DNA of 64,000 bases, from assembly GCA_046483065.1 (NCBI GenBank), contig JAWODW010000032.1, forward strand, positions 49,742 through 113,741, written 5' to 3'. This document shows positions 55,201 through 63,214 of the stretch, piece after piece; the first letter of the stretch is position 1; the number at the start of each line of letters is the position of its first letter. Below the pieces are notes generated by a model, which saw nothing but the letters and a program-made list of their open reading frames with translations, searched no databases and was not told the origin of the DNA. The DNA comes from JAWVYT01 sp046483065 (GTDB lineage Bacteria; Gemmatimonadota; Gemmatimonadetes; Longimicrobiales; RSA9). The translations under genes and the position numbers were made by a program.

Positions 55201-55316
55201 TTGGACGCATCGGAGGCGTAGAGGCCGCGGCTGGCCGCATCGAAGCGGACTTCGCCGCGCAGAGCGGTCCGGAGCTCGCGCTCCAGCGGGTTGTGGGCGG
55301 TGATCGTCGTTTCCAT
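52275..55316 (-). CDS. FAD-binding oxidase fused to Fe-S (GlcD-GlcF / D-2-hydroxyacid dehydrogenase type)
   Basis: A 1013-residue single-chain oxidoreductase. The FAD-binding PCMH domain starts PIVGRGGGTSLAGQA with CTLGGMIGNNSCG, then the FAD-oxidase C domain ending HGDGRSRAHLLPRMFG. Ferredoxin-like cysteines follow (CVGVGLCRRKSAGTMCPSY and CLSCKGCKSDCPVDVDVATYK). CCG-type motifs are near the end (EVLCCGRPLYDHG, ALVHGHCHHEA and DSGCCGMAGAFG). This resembles YdiJ/Dld-type lactate or 2-hydroxyacid dehydrogenases. A C-terminal hydrophobic segment (LGALAVGAGTAYAVYRI) may anchor it to the membrane. It precedes the patatin gene. Confidence 0.93.
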   Translation of the reverse strand: METTITAHNPLERELRTALRGEVRFDAASRGLYASDASNYRVPPIGVVVPLDADDVAAAIRVARAHGAPIVGRGGGTSLAGQACNRAIVLDFSKYMDRVLEIHPEERWARVQPGVILDDLRAAAGEHGLTFGPDPATHDRCTLGGMIGNNSCGAHSVMADFYGPGPLTEHQVLELTVLTCDGQRLTVGPTPDEELAAILDADDHRSHLYRRLLALRDRYGDAIRERYPEIPRRVSGYNLPALLPENGFDVARALVGTESTCVTILEAKVRLIPRLEARALLVLGYPDVFEAADQVPRIMAHRPVAFEGIDQRLTEFMRRKGLHVEHLEHLPDGAGWLLVEFGAGTAAEAEEQARGLMDELASSPDAPVDTVLHTDPETMKRIWKVRESGLGATAFVPGLDPTWPGWEDAAVAPEHVGDYLREFRSLLDAYGYDASLYGHFGQGCIHCRINFDLVTREGVDRYLAFVDEAADLVVRYGGSLSGEHGDGRSRAHLLPRMFGNELVDAFRAFKGIWDPSGMMNPGRIVDPDPPDADLRLGPDYHPPQLPTRFSFAADGGSFAAAADRCVGVGLCRRKSAGTMCPSYRVTGEEMHSTRGRARLLQEMVRGETVTDGWRSEEVREALDLCLSCKGCKSDCPVDVDVATYKAEFLSHYYQGRARPRASYAMGLIGVWARLASFVPGVANALTAAPLLAPALKRLAGIHQDRNVPRFADTTLKRWFRGRGETTTDGPRVILWPDTFNDHFHPDVGRATVEVLEALGFRPVMPREVLCCGRPLYDHGFLGLAKRQLERILDALRVDIRRGTPIIGLEPSCVATFRDELLDFFPDDPDARRLSEQTFLLTEFLDRHRELDLGTLPGEEALVHGHCHHEAVLDFDAQQRVLDRLAIQHTVLDSGCCGMAGAFGFEEKKYHVAQACGEEVLLPAVRAADRRTLILTDGFSCREMLEQNGLRRPLHTAELIHMALERDGRLPSGPPSAALEAATLAPAASGLGALAVGAGTAYAVYRITRALVRR

Positions 55317-55434
55317 GCGTACGGGCTCGGTTCGCGTCTCGGCCTGAGACCAACGTACAAGGCGGCGAAGGTTTTCGCCGCGACTGGGGGTTGAGAGATC
55401 CGGGTCGGGCCCGGGCTCGCGGAGCGCGCTGCCT

Positions 55435-55480
55435 TGCCGGCGGGGCTTCGTTCACGGCGTGACTGGGGGACTGGGGGTGG
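55435..55480 (+). repeat. Dispersed intergenic repeat, copy A (left arm)
   Basis: TGCCGGCGGGGCTTCGTTC and the following GACTGGGGGACTGGGGG match the segment at 56806-56853 at most positions (TGCCCGGCGGAGCTTGGTTC and GATTGGGGGACTGGGGG). An outward CCCCCAGTCCCCC arm occurs farther right in both copies. Confidence 0.6.
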
Positions 55481-55735
55481 GGCGGGCTTCGTCTTGGGCG
55501 TCTGGCTGCACGGCGGGGCAGCGTTCGAACGGCCGGGGCAGAGGCGGGGTAGGGGCGGGGAACAGCCGGCGCGTGAAAGGGACACGAGGCTGGAAGCCGC
55601 GCGGGAGCAGGCGGCCCGCCCGGAACTCTCGGCCGCCAAACCCCCAGTCCCCCCATCGTCTGCCGCGAACGAGAAGCGCCGCGCAGCCTGAAGCCGCCGC
55701 GGACCCGACTTGCCGCGACCGTTCATCCCCCCATC

Positions 55736-55758
55736 GCAGAGCGGCGCAGCCGCTCTGC
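55736..55758 (+). repeat. Hairpin of repeat copy A
   Basis: GCAGAGCGGC (55736-55745) pairs perfectly with GCCGCTCTGC (55749-55758) over GCA. The same stem (GCAGAGCGG / CCGCTCTGC) recurs at 56987-57008 in copy B. Confidence 0.7.
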
Positions 55759-55824
55759 CGCCCTCGGCCCGATTCTTCCAGCGTCGTTCCATGTCGGGCA
55801 CCGACTGAACCGAAAGGGGCAAGG

Positions 55825-56727
55825 ATGTCGGACGCAATCCAGGCCGAGGGCGTCCGGATTACCAATCCGGACAAGACGCTGTGGCCGGACATGGGGGTGA
55901 CGAAGCGGGAGCTGGCGGAGTACTACCGAGCGGTGGCGGACACGATGCTGCCCCGGGTCCGGGACCGACCGCTGATGCTGCTGCGGTGCCCGTCGGGCAC
56001 CGAGGACCAGTGCTTCTACCAGAAACACGCGAAGGACTCGGTCCCGGACGCGGTCCCGCGGGTGGATGTCCCCGAAAAGGCGGGGCGGGCCACGTACCTG
56101 TACGTGAACGGCGTCGTCGCGCTCATGGGGCTGGTCCAGCTGGGCACCCTGGAGCTGCACGTCTGGAGCGCGCGACGGGACCGGCTGGACCGCCCCGACC
56201 GGCTGATCTTCGACCTGGACCCCGATGAGGAGCTGCCGTTCGGCCGGGTCGTGGCGGCTGCTCTGACCATGCGCGACCTCCTAGACGACCTGGGGCTCGA
56301 GAGCTTCGCCAAGCTCACCGGCGGCAAGGGACTGCACGTGGTGGCCCCCATCGAACGGCGGACGGGCTGGGACGAGGCCCGGGCGTTCGCACGCGCGATG
56401 GCCGAGCGCGTGGAGGGGGAGGACCCGGACGGCTACACCACCGCCAACGAAAAGGAGAAGCGGAAGGGCAAGGTCTTCATCGACTACCTCCGGAACGCCC
56501 GGAACGCCACCACGATCGCCGATCTTTCGCCCCGCGCCCGTGACGGCGCGCCGGTGGCCGTCCCCATCGCGTGGGACGACGTCGATCCCCGACAGAAGAA
56601 ACCGCCCCGGGTCGGGCTGCGGGAGGTGCCGGATCGGATCGCCGGCGCCGATCCCTGGGAGGGGATCGACGGAGTGCGGCAGAGCATTACCAGCGGCATG
56701 CGGGAGGAGATGGGGTTGCAGGGCTAG
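55825..56727 (+). CDS. Stand-alone LigD-type polymerase/primase domain protein
   Basis: A 300-residue archaeo-eukaryotic-primase fold enzyme of the LigD polymerase-domain family. It starts VRITNPDKTLWPDMGVTKRELAEYYRAVADTMLPRVRDRPLMLLRCP, and the catalytic pair is D130-x-D132 in LIFDLDPDE. The third metal region is VFIDYLRNARNATTIADLSPRARDG, with the SFAKLTGGKGLHVVAPI nucleotide site. The ATP-ligase and phosphoesterase domains of full-length LigD are absent and no Ku gene is in the window. Stand-alone forms act in end joining or gap filling in other bacteria. The ATG follows GGGGCAAGG. Confidence 0.88.
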   Translation: MSDAIQAEGVRITNPDKTLWPDMGVTKRELAEYYRAVADTMLPRVRDRPLMLLRCPSGTEDQCFYQKHAKDSVPDAVPRVDVPEKAGRATYLYVNGVVALMGLVQLGTLELHVWSARRDRLDRPDRLIFDLDPDEELPFGRVVAAALTMRDLLDDLGLESFAKLTGGKGLHVVAPIERRTGWDEARAFARAMAERVEGEDPDGYTTANEKEKRKGKVFIDYLRNARNATTIADLSPRARDGAPVAVPIAWDDVDPRQKKPPRVGLREVPDRIAGADPWEGIDGVRQSITSGMREEMGLQG

Positions 56728-56805
56728 TGCTGCGGCGTCCCACAAGGCCGCACGAGTGGGGGAGGAGCGTTCGCGGCGGAGGCGGGATTTGCGGGGTGCG
56801 CTTTC

Positions 56806-56853
56806 TGCCCGGCGGAGCTTGGTTCGCGGTGCGATTGGGGGACTGGGGGATGG
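56806..56853 (+). repeat. Dispersed intergenic repeat, copy B (left arm)
   Basis: This segment (TGCCCGGCGGAGCTTGGTTC then GATTGGGGGACTGGGGG) matches copy A at 55435-55480. A CCCCCAGTCCCCCAGTCC arm follows at about 56908-56925 and the right-end hairpin at 56987-57008. The 56728-57010 gap has no gene. Confidence 0.6.
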
Positions 56854-56986
56854 TGTGCCGACCGGGCGGATGAAGGAAGGGGCGCCGCCGACCCTCGGCA
56901 GCCACCCCCAGTCCCCCAGTCCAGGACCTACCGTGCGGCCGGACGCAACGCCACGAACACCGCCTCGCCCGGATCCTCCCCCAGTC

Positions 56987-57008
56987 GCAGAGCGGAGCGC
57001 CGCTCTGC
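56987..57008. repeat. Hairpin of repeat copy B, also at the 3' end of the minus-strand thioredoxin gene
   Basis: GCAGAGCGG (56987-56995) and CCGCTCTGC (57000-57008) form a 9-bp stem over AGCG. It ends two bases from the stop of the minus-strand thioredoxin gene and could serve as its terminator structure. Confidence 0.65.
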
Positions 57009-57010
57009 CT

Positions 57011-57469
57011 TCAGTCGTCGTCGACTTCCACGTCGATCTCAAGCATCTCCGCCAGCTTATCCGGCGGCACCACGCCGGTCTGCCTCTTCCACTCCCGGCC
57101 CTCCTTGAAGACGATGAGGGTCGGGATGCCGCGGATCCCGTAATGGACGGCCATGGTGGGGTTCGAGTCGGTGTCGAGCTTGGCCACCAGGAGCTCACCG
57201 GCCATGTCGCGGGCCAGGGCGTCCAGGAGCGGTGCCATCATCTTGCATGGCTGGCACCAGTCGGCGTAGAAGTCCACCACCACGGGGACCTCGGTGCCCT
57301 TGATGGTCTTCTCGAGCGTCTGGTCGGTGACCTTTACGGGCCGGTCCAGGGGGATCGACTCGCCGCACTCACCACACGTGGGCTGCTCGGCCGCACGTGC
57401 CAGATCCACCCGGTTCACGGTCGCGCAGGACGGACACGCCACGGTAGCCTGCTTCATATCTGTCGCCAT
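57011..57469 (-). CDS. trxC: Thioredoxin 2-like protein with N-terminal zinc ribbon
   Basis: A 152-residue thioredoxin with an N-terminal C12-x2-C15 and C32-x2-C35 zinc ribbon, as in E. coli TrxC, then a thioredoxin fold with W71-C72-Q-P-C75, KLDTDSNPTMAVHYGIRGIPTLIVF with the cis-proline and a Lys/Glu/Asp C-terminus. The active-site WCQPC differs from the usual WCGPC (here in trxA). The ATG at 57469 (MATDMKQATVACPSC) follows CTGGAG. It is probably a stress-related disulfide reductase. Confidence 0.9.
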   Translation of the reverse strand: MATDMKQATVACPSCATVNRVDLARAAEQPTCGECGESIPLDRPVKVTDQTLEKTIKGTEVPVVVDFYADWCQPCKMMAPLLDALARDMAGELLVAKLDTDSNPTMAVHYGIRGIPTLIVFKEGREWKRQTGVVPPDKLAEMLEIDVEVDDD

Positions 57470-57628
57470 TGGGTTGCTCCAGGGTCGGTTCAAGATGCCG
57501 GCGTAAGATAGTGGTCACGCTCGCTGGGGGAACCCCGGTCCCCGTCTGTCCGATTGCGAAGTCCGGGTCGGGCGGGCACATTCAAGGGATTTCCCGCTCG
57601 TGAGCGCGGCACCCCCCGGACTCTGAAT

Positions 57629-58696
57629 ATGCTCGACATCAACCCGACCGGCATCGGCACGGACGCGGAGTTCCAGCAGCTGCTGCGTCGCCTTATCATC
57701 GCCGCCCTGGCCTTCATCTTCGTCCTGCTGGTGGGTGTGGTGGGGTACCGGCTCCTGCAGCCCGACACCAGCTGGCTCGACGCGCTCTACATGGCGGTCA
57801 TCACCCTCACGACCGTGGGCTACGGCGAGATCGTGGCGCCAAACCCCGGCGTGCGGGTTTTCACCATAGTCCTCATTGTCTCGGGGCTGGGTGTGGCGGC
57901 CGTGTTCGCCACGACAGCTGCCGGGCTCCTGATCGAGGGCTACGTCGGTCACATCTTCTGGAAGCGACGCATGGAACGTCAGGCATCTCGACTCGAGGAT
58001 CATTACATCGTGTGTGGCTCTGGCGAGACCGCGCTGCACGCGGTGGAAGAGCTGCAGGCCGTCCGCCGGGGCGTGGTGGTGGTGGCCGACCCGGAGGGCG
58101 GGGAAGAGGGGTTGGACCGGCTGCGCGAACGGCTCCAGGAGGTGCCCCTCATCGTGGGCGACCCGTCGGACGACCGGCTGCTGGAGTCGGCGGGGCTCGC
58201 CCGGGCCCAGGGGCTCCTGGCGTGCACCGAGAGCGACAAGGACAACCTGGTTATCACGCTGACGGCCCGACAGTCGAAACCGAGCCTGCGGATCATCGCC
58301 CAGGCCTCCCGATCCGAGATGGACGCCAAGCTGCGCCGGGCCGGCGCCGACGAGGTGGTCTCGCCCAGTCTCATCGGCGGGCTGCGGATGGCGTCGGTGC
58401 TGATCCGGCCCACCGTGGTGTCGTTCCTCGACCAGATGCTCCGGGACCGGGACCGGAACCTGCGGGTCGGCGAGGTGGCGATCCCGTCGGGCTCGCCGCT
58501 CCTGGATCGGCCGCTGGAAGCGGCGGCGCCGCTGGACGGGACCCGTGCGCTCCTCCTGGCGCTCAAGGACGAAACCGGCGCGTGGGTCTACAACCCGCCG
58601 GGCGAGACGGTGCTCCGGGACGGCTGCACGCTGATCCTCATGGGGACGCCCGAAGAGCTCGAGGAAGTCCGGACGAAGATGCACGCCGAATGGTGA
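57629..58696 (+). CDS. Two-helix potassium channel with RCK (TrkA-N/TrkA-C) domains
   Basis: A 355-residue channel. Two membrane helices (about 22-43 and 78-105) flank the selectivity filter TTVGYG (61-66). A cytoplasmic RCK N domain starts near residue 125 (DHYIVCGSGETALHAVEEL) and an RCK C (TrkA-C) domain closes the protein (LRVGEVAIPSGSPLLDRPLEAA). The Kch/TrkA-like architecture implies ligand-gated K+ flow. The ATG at 57629 fits the hydrophobicity pattern. It overlaps the flavin reductase gene by seven bases. Confidence 0.92.
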   Translation: MLDINPTGIGTDAEFQQLLRRLIIAALAFIFVLLVGVVGYRLLQPDTSWLDALYMAVITLTTVGYGEIVAPNPGVRVFTIVLIVSGLGVAAVFATTAAGLLIEGYVGHIFWKRRMERQASRLEDHYIVCGSGETALHAVEELQAVRRGVVVVADPEGGEEGLDRLRERLQEVPLIVGDPSDDRLLESAGLARAQGLLACTESDKDNLVITLTARQSKPSLRIIAQASRSEMDAKLRRAGADEVVSPSLIGGLRMASVLIRPTVVSFLDQMLRDRDRNLRVGEVAIPSGSPLLDRPLEAAAPLDGTRALLLALKDETGAWVYNPPGETVLRDGCTLILMGTPEELEEVRTKMHAEW

Positions 58697-59211
58697 AGCG
58701 GATCGGCAAGCACGTCGGCGGTGGGCCGGAGCCCGAGGATGAGCGCCGGCGCCGGGAGCGGGACGAAGCGTTGAAGGACGCCCTGGCGCAGTGGGCCAGC
58801 GGCGTGTCCATCGTGGCCGTACGGGACGCGGGCACGGTCCACGCCCTGACGGTCGGCGCGTTCATCCCCGTGTCCCTGGACCCGCCCAGTGTCCTGATCA
58901 GTCTGGGTCCCAACGCGTCGGCCCTGCCGTTCCTGGAGCCCGGCGTATCCTTCGTCATCAACTTCCTTGCCGCGGACCAGAAGGGATTGGCCTCCCGGTT
59001 CGCCGACACGTTTCCGGTGGGACCGAGCCCGTTCCCGGGCGACGGACCCCCGACGATCGACGGCGCGCTGGCCACGCTGGTCTGCGAAGTGGACGAGATG
59101 TTGCGAAGAGGGGATCACACACTCGTGATCGGGCGGATTTCCAGCGCGGAGACGGGGCCCGATGCGCCGGCACTGACCTACTTCCGGAGGGACTATCATT
59201 CCGTTGAATGA
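58690..59211 (+). CDS. Flavin reductase-like (DIM6/NTAB family) FMN-binding protein
   Basis: A 173-residue protein of the split beta-barrel flavin reductase family. The basic N-terminal stretch (DERRRRERDEALKDAL) precedes the domain AQWASGVSIVAVRDAGTVHALTVGAFIPVSLDPPSVLISLGPNAS, the typical FMN-binding start, and ends GRISSAETGPDAPALTYFRRDYHSVE. It may supply reduced flavin to a monooxygenase. The partner is not in the window. The ATG at 58690 overlaps the K+ channel stop. Confidence 0.88.
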   Translation: MVKRIGKHVGGGPEPEDERRRRERDEALKDALAQWASGVSIVAVRDAGTVHALTVGAFIPVSLDPPSVLISLGPNASALPFLEPGVSFVINFLAADQKGLASRFADTFPVGPSPFPGDGPPTIDGALATLVCEVDEMLRRGDHTLVIGRISSAETGPDAPALTYFRRDYHSVE

Positions 59212-59821
59212 CGCGCAGCAGGAGCGGGGCGGGACGGGGCAGGACGCTGCCGGGGCCGACCGGCGGCGTGCCGGCTTCCGGACGCGGCTCATCACCATGC
59301 TCATCACGCTGACGGCCGTCTTCGTCCTCACCGTGACGGCCGGGCTCTGGGTGGTGGCCACCGGTGCGTATGACGTGGCCGCCACCGAGGAGCACTGGCC
59401 CATCACCGATTGGGCGCTGAACACGCTCCAGCACCGGTCGGTGGCCGCGCGGGCGGGAGATCTACCCGTGCCGATCCCCGACGACCCCGCCGCCCTCGAC
59501 CACGGCTTCGAACACTTCCACGCCATGTGCGTGGAGTGTCACGGCGCGCCGGGCTTCGACCGCGGTGACAGCGGCCAGGGGTTGAACCCCGAGCCGCCCC
59601 GCCTCGAGGAGGAGGCCCACGAGTGGACCGACGCCGAGCTGTTCTGGATCACCAGGCACGGGATCCGGCTTGCCGGCATGCCGGCCTTCGGGCCCACCCA
59701 CACCGACGAGGAGATCGCCGGGATCGTGGCGTTCATACGGGCCATGGAGGAGATGACGGAGGAGGAGTACGCCGAGAGGGTCCGGCTGCTGGAGGCCGGC
59801 GAAGCGATGCACGAGCACTGA
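59204..59821 (+). CDS. Membrane-anchored c-type cytochrome
   Basis: A 205-residue cytochrome c. One membrane helix (about 27-53) precedes a periplasmic domain with the haem site C109-V-E-C112-H113 and the axial Met in LAGMPAFGP. It overlaps the flavin reductase gene by eight bases. The TTG at 59204 is 13 bases from GGAGG (59186-59190), longer than usual. An in-frame ATT at 59198 has ideal spacing (7 bases) but ATT starts are rare, so the start is uncertain by two residues. Confidence 0.9.
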   Translation: MNDAQQERGGTGQDAAGADRRRAGFRTRLITMLITLTAVFVLTVTAGLWVVATGAYDVAATEEHWPITDWALNTLQHRSVAARAGDLPVPIPDDPAALDHGFEHFHAMCVECHGAPGFDRGDSGQGLNPEPPRLEEEAHEWTDAELFWITRHGIRLAGMPAFGPTHTDEEIAGIVAFIRAMEEMTEEEYAERVRLLEAGEAMHEH

Positions 59822-59914
59822 AGGCCCGCCTCCACGCTTTCCCTTTTCCCAACCTTCGTCGCGTGCCAGACTACACGGGACATCCCGACCAACCGTGACC
59901 GTGGAGTCGAGACC

Positions 59915-62900
59915 ATGCGACTGTCCGTACCCAGCCTTCGAGCCCTTCTGAACTCCGTCGCCGCGGCCGTCCTCGCGGCGGTGATCTCCGCACCCCTCGC
60001 CGCGCAAGCCCCCGATTCCGCCGCCCAGAACGGCTATTACCGCCAGCCGAGCATCCGCGGCGATGTGGTGGTGTTCGTGGCCGAGGGCGACCTGTGGAAG
60101 GTGCCGGTCAACGGCGGGGATGCGACGCGGCTGACCACGCACCCGGAGCAGGAACTGGACCCGGCGCTCTCGCCCGATGGCGAGTGGCTGGCGTTCACCG
60201 CCACGTACGAGGGGCCGCGGGAGGTGTACGTCATGCCGGTGGCCGGCGGGTCGCCCCGTCGCCTGACGTACGAAGGCGGCGCCACGGTGCGCGGCTGGAC
60301 GCCGGACGGCGAGGTGCTCTACGCCACGCGGCGCTACTCCACGCTGCCGCAGGCGCACCTGGTGAAGCTGGACCCGGCGACGGGTGACCGCGAGCGGATC
60401 CCGCTGGCCGACGCCGCCGACGCGACGTGGGGCGACGACGGCGCCCTCTACTTCACCCGCTTCTTCCCCCAGTCCAGCAACACGAAGCGGTACATGGGCG
60501 GGACGGCGCAGGATGTGTGGAAGTGGATCGGCGTGGGGATGGAGGCCGAGGAGCTGACCGGCGACTGGGACGGCACGAGCCGGACGCCCATGTGGCACGA
60601 CGGCCGGGTGTACTTCGTCACCGACCGGGACAACCACAAGAACCTCTGGTCCATGGCGCCCGACGGCTCCGGCAAGCGGCAGCACACGGAGCACGTGGGG
60701 TGGGACGTGCTGGAGCCCTCGCACGACGGCGGCCGGGTCGTCTATCAGCTGGGGGGCGACCTGCGCCTCTACGACATCGAGGCCGACCGTGACCGCCTGG
60801 TCCCGATCCGCCTGGTGAGCGACTTCGACCAGTCCCGGGAGCGGTGGCTCACCGACCCGATGGACTACCTCGACTCATGGGCCCTCGACGAGGACGGCAA
60901 CCGCCTGGGCGTGGTGGCCCACGGACGCGTGTTCGTGGCGCCCGTGGACGGCGGCCGGGTCTTCCAGGCCACGCGGCACCAGGGCGTCCGCTACCGGGAC
61001 GTGCTGTTCCGCCCCGACACCGACGAGCTCCTGGTCCTCTCCGACGAAACCGGCGAGGTGGAGTGGTGGCGGGTGCCCGAGACCGGGATCGGCGAGCCGG
61101 AGCAGGTGACGGAGGACGGCGACAACGTCCGCCTGGGCGGCGTCGCCTCGCCCGACGGCCGCTGGGTGGTCCACTGGGATCACGACCAGCGGCTCTGGCT
61201 CACCGACGTCCGGAACGGCCGCACCGAGCGCATCGACTTCTCCGCCCAGTGGGGGTACGTGGCGCCGGTCTGGTCCGATGACTCCCGCTGGTTCGTCTAC
61301 GGCAAGCCGGCGGACAACAGCATGATGCAGCTGTACCTGTTCGACACCAACGCCGGCCGCGCGTGGCCCATCACCAGCGACCGGTACAACTCCGCCTCGC
61401 CGACGTGGGGCCCCAACGGCGACTGGCTGTACTTCCTCTCCGACCGGAACTTCCGCTCGCTGGTGGGCAGCCCCTGGGGCACCCGGCAGCCTGAGCCGTA
61501 CTTCACCGACGAGTGGAAGGCGTTCGGGTTGGCACTCCAGCCCGGCGTGGACGACCCGTTCGCCCCGCCTACGGAGCTGGACACGGTCAACGGGGCCGGC
61601 GAGGACGAGGGCGGGGAGGAGGACGGCGGGGACGTCGTCGTCGAGATCGAGCTGGCGGGGATCCAGGGCCGCCTGGTGGAGCTCCCCGTCGACCCGGGGA
61701 ACTACAGCGCGCTGGACCGTGCCGGCGACCACCTGTACTGGATCAGCCGGCCGCTGGGCGGCGAAGGCGCGGAGCTCATGGCCGCCGCCATCGGCCCGGA
61801 CCCCGAGCCCGAGGCCATCGCCGAAGGCATCCAGGGCTACCGCTTCTCCGGCGACCGGTCGAAGATGGTGATCCGCCAGCGCGGGGACTTCCACGTGGTG
61901 GCCGCCAAGGGCGGGAAGGTGACGCTGGACGACGACTCGCGCGTGGACCTGTCGGACGTGGCGTTCTCCATCATCCCGCAGGAGCACTGGCGGCAGCTGT
62001 TCGTCGACTCGTGGCGCCTCGAGCGCGACTACTTCTGGGACGCCGACATGTCCGGCGTGGATTGGCCGGCCATGCGGGAGAAGTACGCCCCCCTGGTCGA
62101 CCGCGTCCGGACCCGGGCCGAGCTCCGGGATATCCAGGCCCAGATGGCCGGCGAGCTGGCCACGCTCCACACCTACGTCTACGGCGGCTTCGACCGCGAC
62201 GACGACCTCGACATCGATATCGGCTTCCTCGGCGCGCGGTTGGAACGGGCCGAGGACGCTGGCGGCTGGCGGGTGGTCCATATCTATGAGGCCGACCCGG
62301 ACCAGCCCGACCAGGCCTCGCCCCTCGACCGCTGGGGCACCGACGTGGAGGTCGGCGACGTCCTCACCGCCATCAACGGCGTCGACCTGGCCTCCGTGGC
62401 GGATCCCCAGGCGCTGCTCCGGAACCGCGTGGGCGAGCAGGTGCGCCTCGACCTGGTCCGCGACGGGCGGGCGGTAACCACCGTCGCGGAGGCGGTCTCC
62501 GCCGGCCGCGACGCCGATCTCCGCTACGACGAGTGGGAGTACACCCGTCGCCGGATCGTCGAGGAGCAGAGCGACAGCACCATCGGCTACGTCCACCTCC
62601 GGGCCATGGGCGGCGGCAACATCGAGGAGTGGTACCGCGAGTACTATCCCGTCTTCGACCGCCAGGGATTGATCATCGATGTCCGTCACAACCGGGGCGG
62701 CAACATCGACGCGTGGATCCTCGAGAAGCTCATGCGCCAGATCTGGATGCTCTGGCAGCCCCGGGTGGGCGACCCGTACTGGAACCTCCACTACGCGCCC
62801 CGCGGCCACATGGTGGTCCTCGTCGATCAGCACACCGCCTCCGACGGCGAAGCCTTCGCCGACGGGTTCCGGCGCCTGGGGCTCGGCCCCGTCATCGGGA

Positions 62901-63214
62901 TGCGCACCTGGGGCGGTGAGATCTGGCTCACCAGCTCCAACCGGCTGGTCGACCGCGGCATCGTCACCGCCTCCGAGTTCGGCGTCTACTCCGCCGACGG
63001 CGAGGAGTGGCTGATCGAGGGCTGGGGCCTCGTCCCCGACATGGTGGTCGACAACCGCCCGCACGCGTCTTTCCGGGGCGAAGACGCCCAGCTGGAGGCG
63101 GCGCTGGAGTACCTGCGCCAGCAGATCGCGGAGGACCCGCGGGAGATCCCGGGGCATCCGCCGTACCCGGACAAGTCGGTGCCGGAGAACGCCAGGGAAG
63201 GGGGCGGCGGCTAA
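59915..63214 (+). CDS. Tricorn-like S41 family serine protease, exported
   Basis: A 1099-residue protein with a signal peptide (about 1-31, AVISAPLAAQA). An N-terminal six-bladed-propeller-like region (YYRQPSIRGDVVVFVAEGDLWKVPVNGGDATRLTTHPEQELDPALSPDGEWLAF) is followed by a second propeller-like region with SPDGRWVVHWDHDQRLWLTD. A tricorn core domain, a PDZ domain (about 740-850) and the TSPc protease domain close it, with the nucleophile Ser976 in HTASDGEAFADGFRRLGLG. Such proteases degrade peptides, here probably in the periplasm. A hairpin at the stop (63205-63220) includes the TAA in its loop. Confidence 0.92.
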   Translation: MRLSVPSLRALLNSVAAAVLAAVISAPLAAQAPDSAAQNGYYRQPSIRGDVVVFVAEGDLWKVPVNGGDATRLTTHPEQELDPALSPDGEWLAFTATYEGPREVYVMPVAGGSPRRLTYEGGATVRGWTPDGEVLYATRRYSTLPQAHLVKLDPATGDRERIPLADAADATWGDDGALYFTRFFPQSSNTKRYMGGTAQDVWKWIGVGMEAEELTGDWDGTSRTPMWHDGRVYFVTDRDNHKNLWSMAPDGSGKRQHTEHVGWDVLEPSHDGGRVVYQLGGDLRLYDIEADRDRLVPIRLVSDFDQSRERWLTDPMDYLDSWALDEDGNRLGVVAHGRVFVAPVDGGRVFQATRHQGVRYRDVLFRPDTDELLVLSDETGEVEWWRVPETGIGEPEQVTEDGDNVRLGGVASPDGRWVVHWDHDQRLWLTDVRNGRTERIDFSAQWGYVAPVWSDDSRWFVYGKPADNSMMQLYLFDTNAGRAWPITSDRYNSASPTWGPNGDWLYFLSDRNFRSLVGSPWGTRQPEPYFTDEWKAFGLALQPGVDDPFAPPTELDTVNGAGEDEGGEEDGGDVVVEIELAGIQGRLVELPVDPGNYSALDRAGDHLYWISRPLGGEGAELMAAAIGPDPEPEAIAEGIQGYRFSGDRSKMVIRQRGDFHVVAAKGGKVTLDDDSRVDLSDVAFSIIPQEHWRQLFVDSWRLERDYFWDADMSGVDWPAMREKYAPLVDRVRTRAELRDIQAQMAGELATLHTYVYGGFDRDDDLDIDIGFLGARLERAEDAGGWRVVHIYEADPDQPDQASPLDRWGTDVEVGDVLTAINGVDLASVADPQALLRNRVGEQVRLDLVRDGRAVTTVAEAVSAGRDADLRYDEWEYTRRRIVEEQSDSTIGYVHLRAMGGGNIEEWYREYYPVFDRQGLIIDVRHNRGGNIDAWILEKLMRQIWMLWQPRVGDPYWNLHYAPRGHMVVLVDQHTASDGEAFADGFRRLGLGPVIGMRTWGGEIWLTSSNRLVDRGIVTASEFGVYSADGEEWLIEGWGLVPDMVVDNRPHASFRGEDAQLEAALEYLRQQIAEDPREIPGHPPYPDKSVPENAREGGGG

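Larger units (their letters stand above)
55317..55824. other. Repeat-bearing intergenic region before the LigD-like polymerase gene
   Basis: 508 bases with no gene. It is divergent between the oxidoreductase and the polymerase gene and carries copy A of a dispersed repeat: the arm at 55435-55480, CCCCCAGTCCCCC at about 55643-55655, and the 55736-55758 hairpin. Copy B is in the next gap downstream. Confidence 0.6.
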
